64,000 nucleotides of DNA, from NCBI RefSeq assembly GCF_003590945.1, contig NZ_QYUK01000011.1, positions 772,001 to 836,000 of the forward strand. Reading direction: 5' to 3'. Positions 63,837 to 64,000 of this stretch are shown piece after piece. The notes beneath the pieces are model-generated. The model was not told where the DNA came from. It was given only the letters and a program-made list of their open reading frames with translations, and ran no database searches. Source of the DNA: Oleomonas cavernae. Lineage in GTDB: Bacteria; Pseudomonadota; Alphaproteobacteria; Zavarziniales; Zavarziniaceae. A program made the position numbers and the translations under genes. Every line of letters begins with the position of its first letter. The first letter of the stretch is position 1.

Positions 63837-64000
63837 AGAAATCGATGGTCCGGCCCCACGCCAGTTCGGCCGCGTCCTTGTCGTAGCGGGCCTCGTTGGT
63901 GTCGTTGTTGAAGGCGTGCTGCTTGCCGTCATAGACGAAGGCCTGGTATTTCACGCCCGCCGCCTTCAGCGCCGCCTCGAAGGCGGGTACGGCGGCGTTG
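63817..64000 (-). CDS. dienelactone hydrolase family protein (partial, C-terminus)
   Basis: The last 60 codons of a gene running in from beyond the window. The minus-strand frame reads 'AFEAALKAAGVKYQAFVYDG', 'KQHAFNNDTNEARYDKDAAE' and 'LAWGRTIDFFKASLA' before a TGA at 63819-63817. 'HAFNNDT' holds the catalytic His of dienelactone hydrolases, which open lactone or ester bonds. The stop overlaps the convergent TetR gene by 20 nt. Confidence 0.85.
   Translation of the reverse strand, partial: NAAVPAFEAALKAAGVKYQAFVYDGKQHAFNNDTNEARYDKDAAELAWGRTIDFFKASLA

Overview
This is a high-GC (visibly well above 60 %) alphaproteobacterial chromosome segment. The gene content and order point to the Rhodospirillales in the broad sense: rpsF-rpsR-rplI beside fabD-fabG-acpP-fabF-mltG-yicC-gmk, a packed dnaB-alr-mlaE-mlaF-radA-cvpA-purF run, rpsU, der next to a bamB gene, a SigF/NrsF-type ECF pair with a bufferin operon, a PmtA-like methyltransferase and choline-sulfate genes. 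The genus cannot be fixed from the sequence alone. I saw no rRNA, tRNA, CRISPR array, phage or insertion sequence.

Layout. 1-3 kb: SDR oxidoreductase, DUF427 protein, Old Yellow Enzyme and ArsC/Spx-like protein. 3-5.3 kb: a FIST-domain sensor translationally coupled to a PAS-GGDEF diguanylate cyclase. 5.6-7 kb: mscL and two small EF-hand proteins. 7-10.1 kb: a tripartite tricarboxylate transporter (tctCBA). 10.2-12.6 kb: sulfotransferase, GST and gamma-carbonic anhydrase. 12.6-16.5 kb: nrsF-sigF divergent from bufA-bufB-bufC-bufD, a metal-stress bufferin locus with a SigF-like promoter in front of bufA. 16.5-20.4 kb: a secreted Pro/Ala-rich protein, a TetR regulator and an RND/MMPL exporter. 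20.5-31.5 kb: solute-binding protein with a GATase, an SPFH/NfeD pair, an efflux operon (adaptor, RND pump, rlmI, DUF1194), OmpH and a PmtA-like enzyme. 31.5-35.1 kb: choline-binding protein, choline sulfatase and a divergent LysR regulator. 35.2-40.1 kb: rpsU, panB, a YfgM-like protein, bamB and der. 40.1-42.8 kb: cysE divergent from a CopG-type repressor and a PHB-depolymerase-like esterase. 42.8-51.3 kb: the dnaB-to-SDR operon on the minus strand. 51.4-54.5 kb: a YbaL-type antiporter and a cyclopropane-fatty-acid synthase. 54.7-56 kb: rplI-rpsR-rpsF. 56.3-62.4 kb: fatty-acid synthesis, mltG, yicC and gmk. 62.4-64 kb: a ferric-reductase-like membrane protein divergent from a TetR regulator, with two matching palindromic operators between them, then the end of a dienelactone hydrolase.

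The most important quality observation is that five genes (bufB, the PmtA-like gene, the yfgM-like gene, dnaB, and the TetR gene at 63.2 kb) each break at a G or C homopolymer. Adding one G/C to that run restores a family-like protein of normal length and a normal junction with the next gene. dnaB is essential, so under-called homopolymers in the assembly are the simplest explanation, and the apparent BufB-BufC fusion should not be taken at face value. The 5' end of alr has a related problem.

The most interesting biology lies in the SigF-controlled bufferin locus, the FIST/c-di-GMP pair, and two regulators whose probable operators can be read directly (TetR at 63.0 kb, CopG at 41.15 kb).
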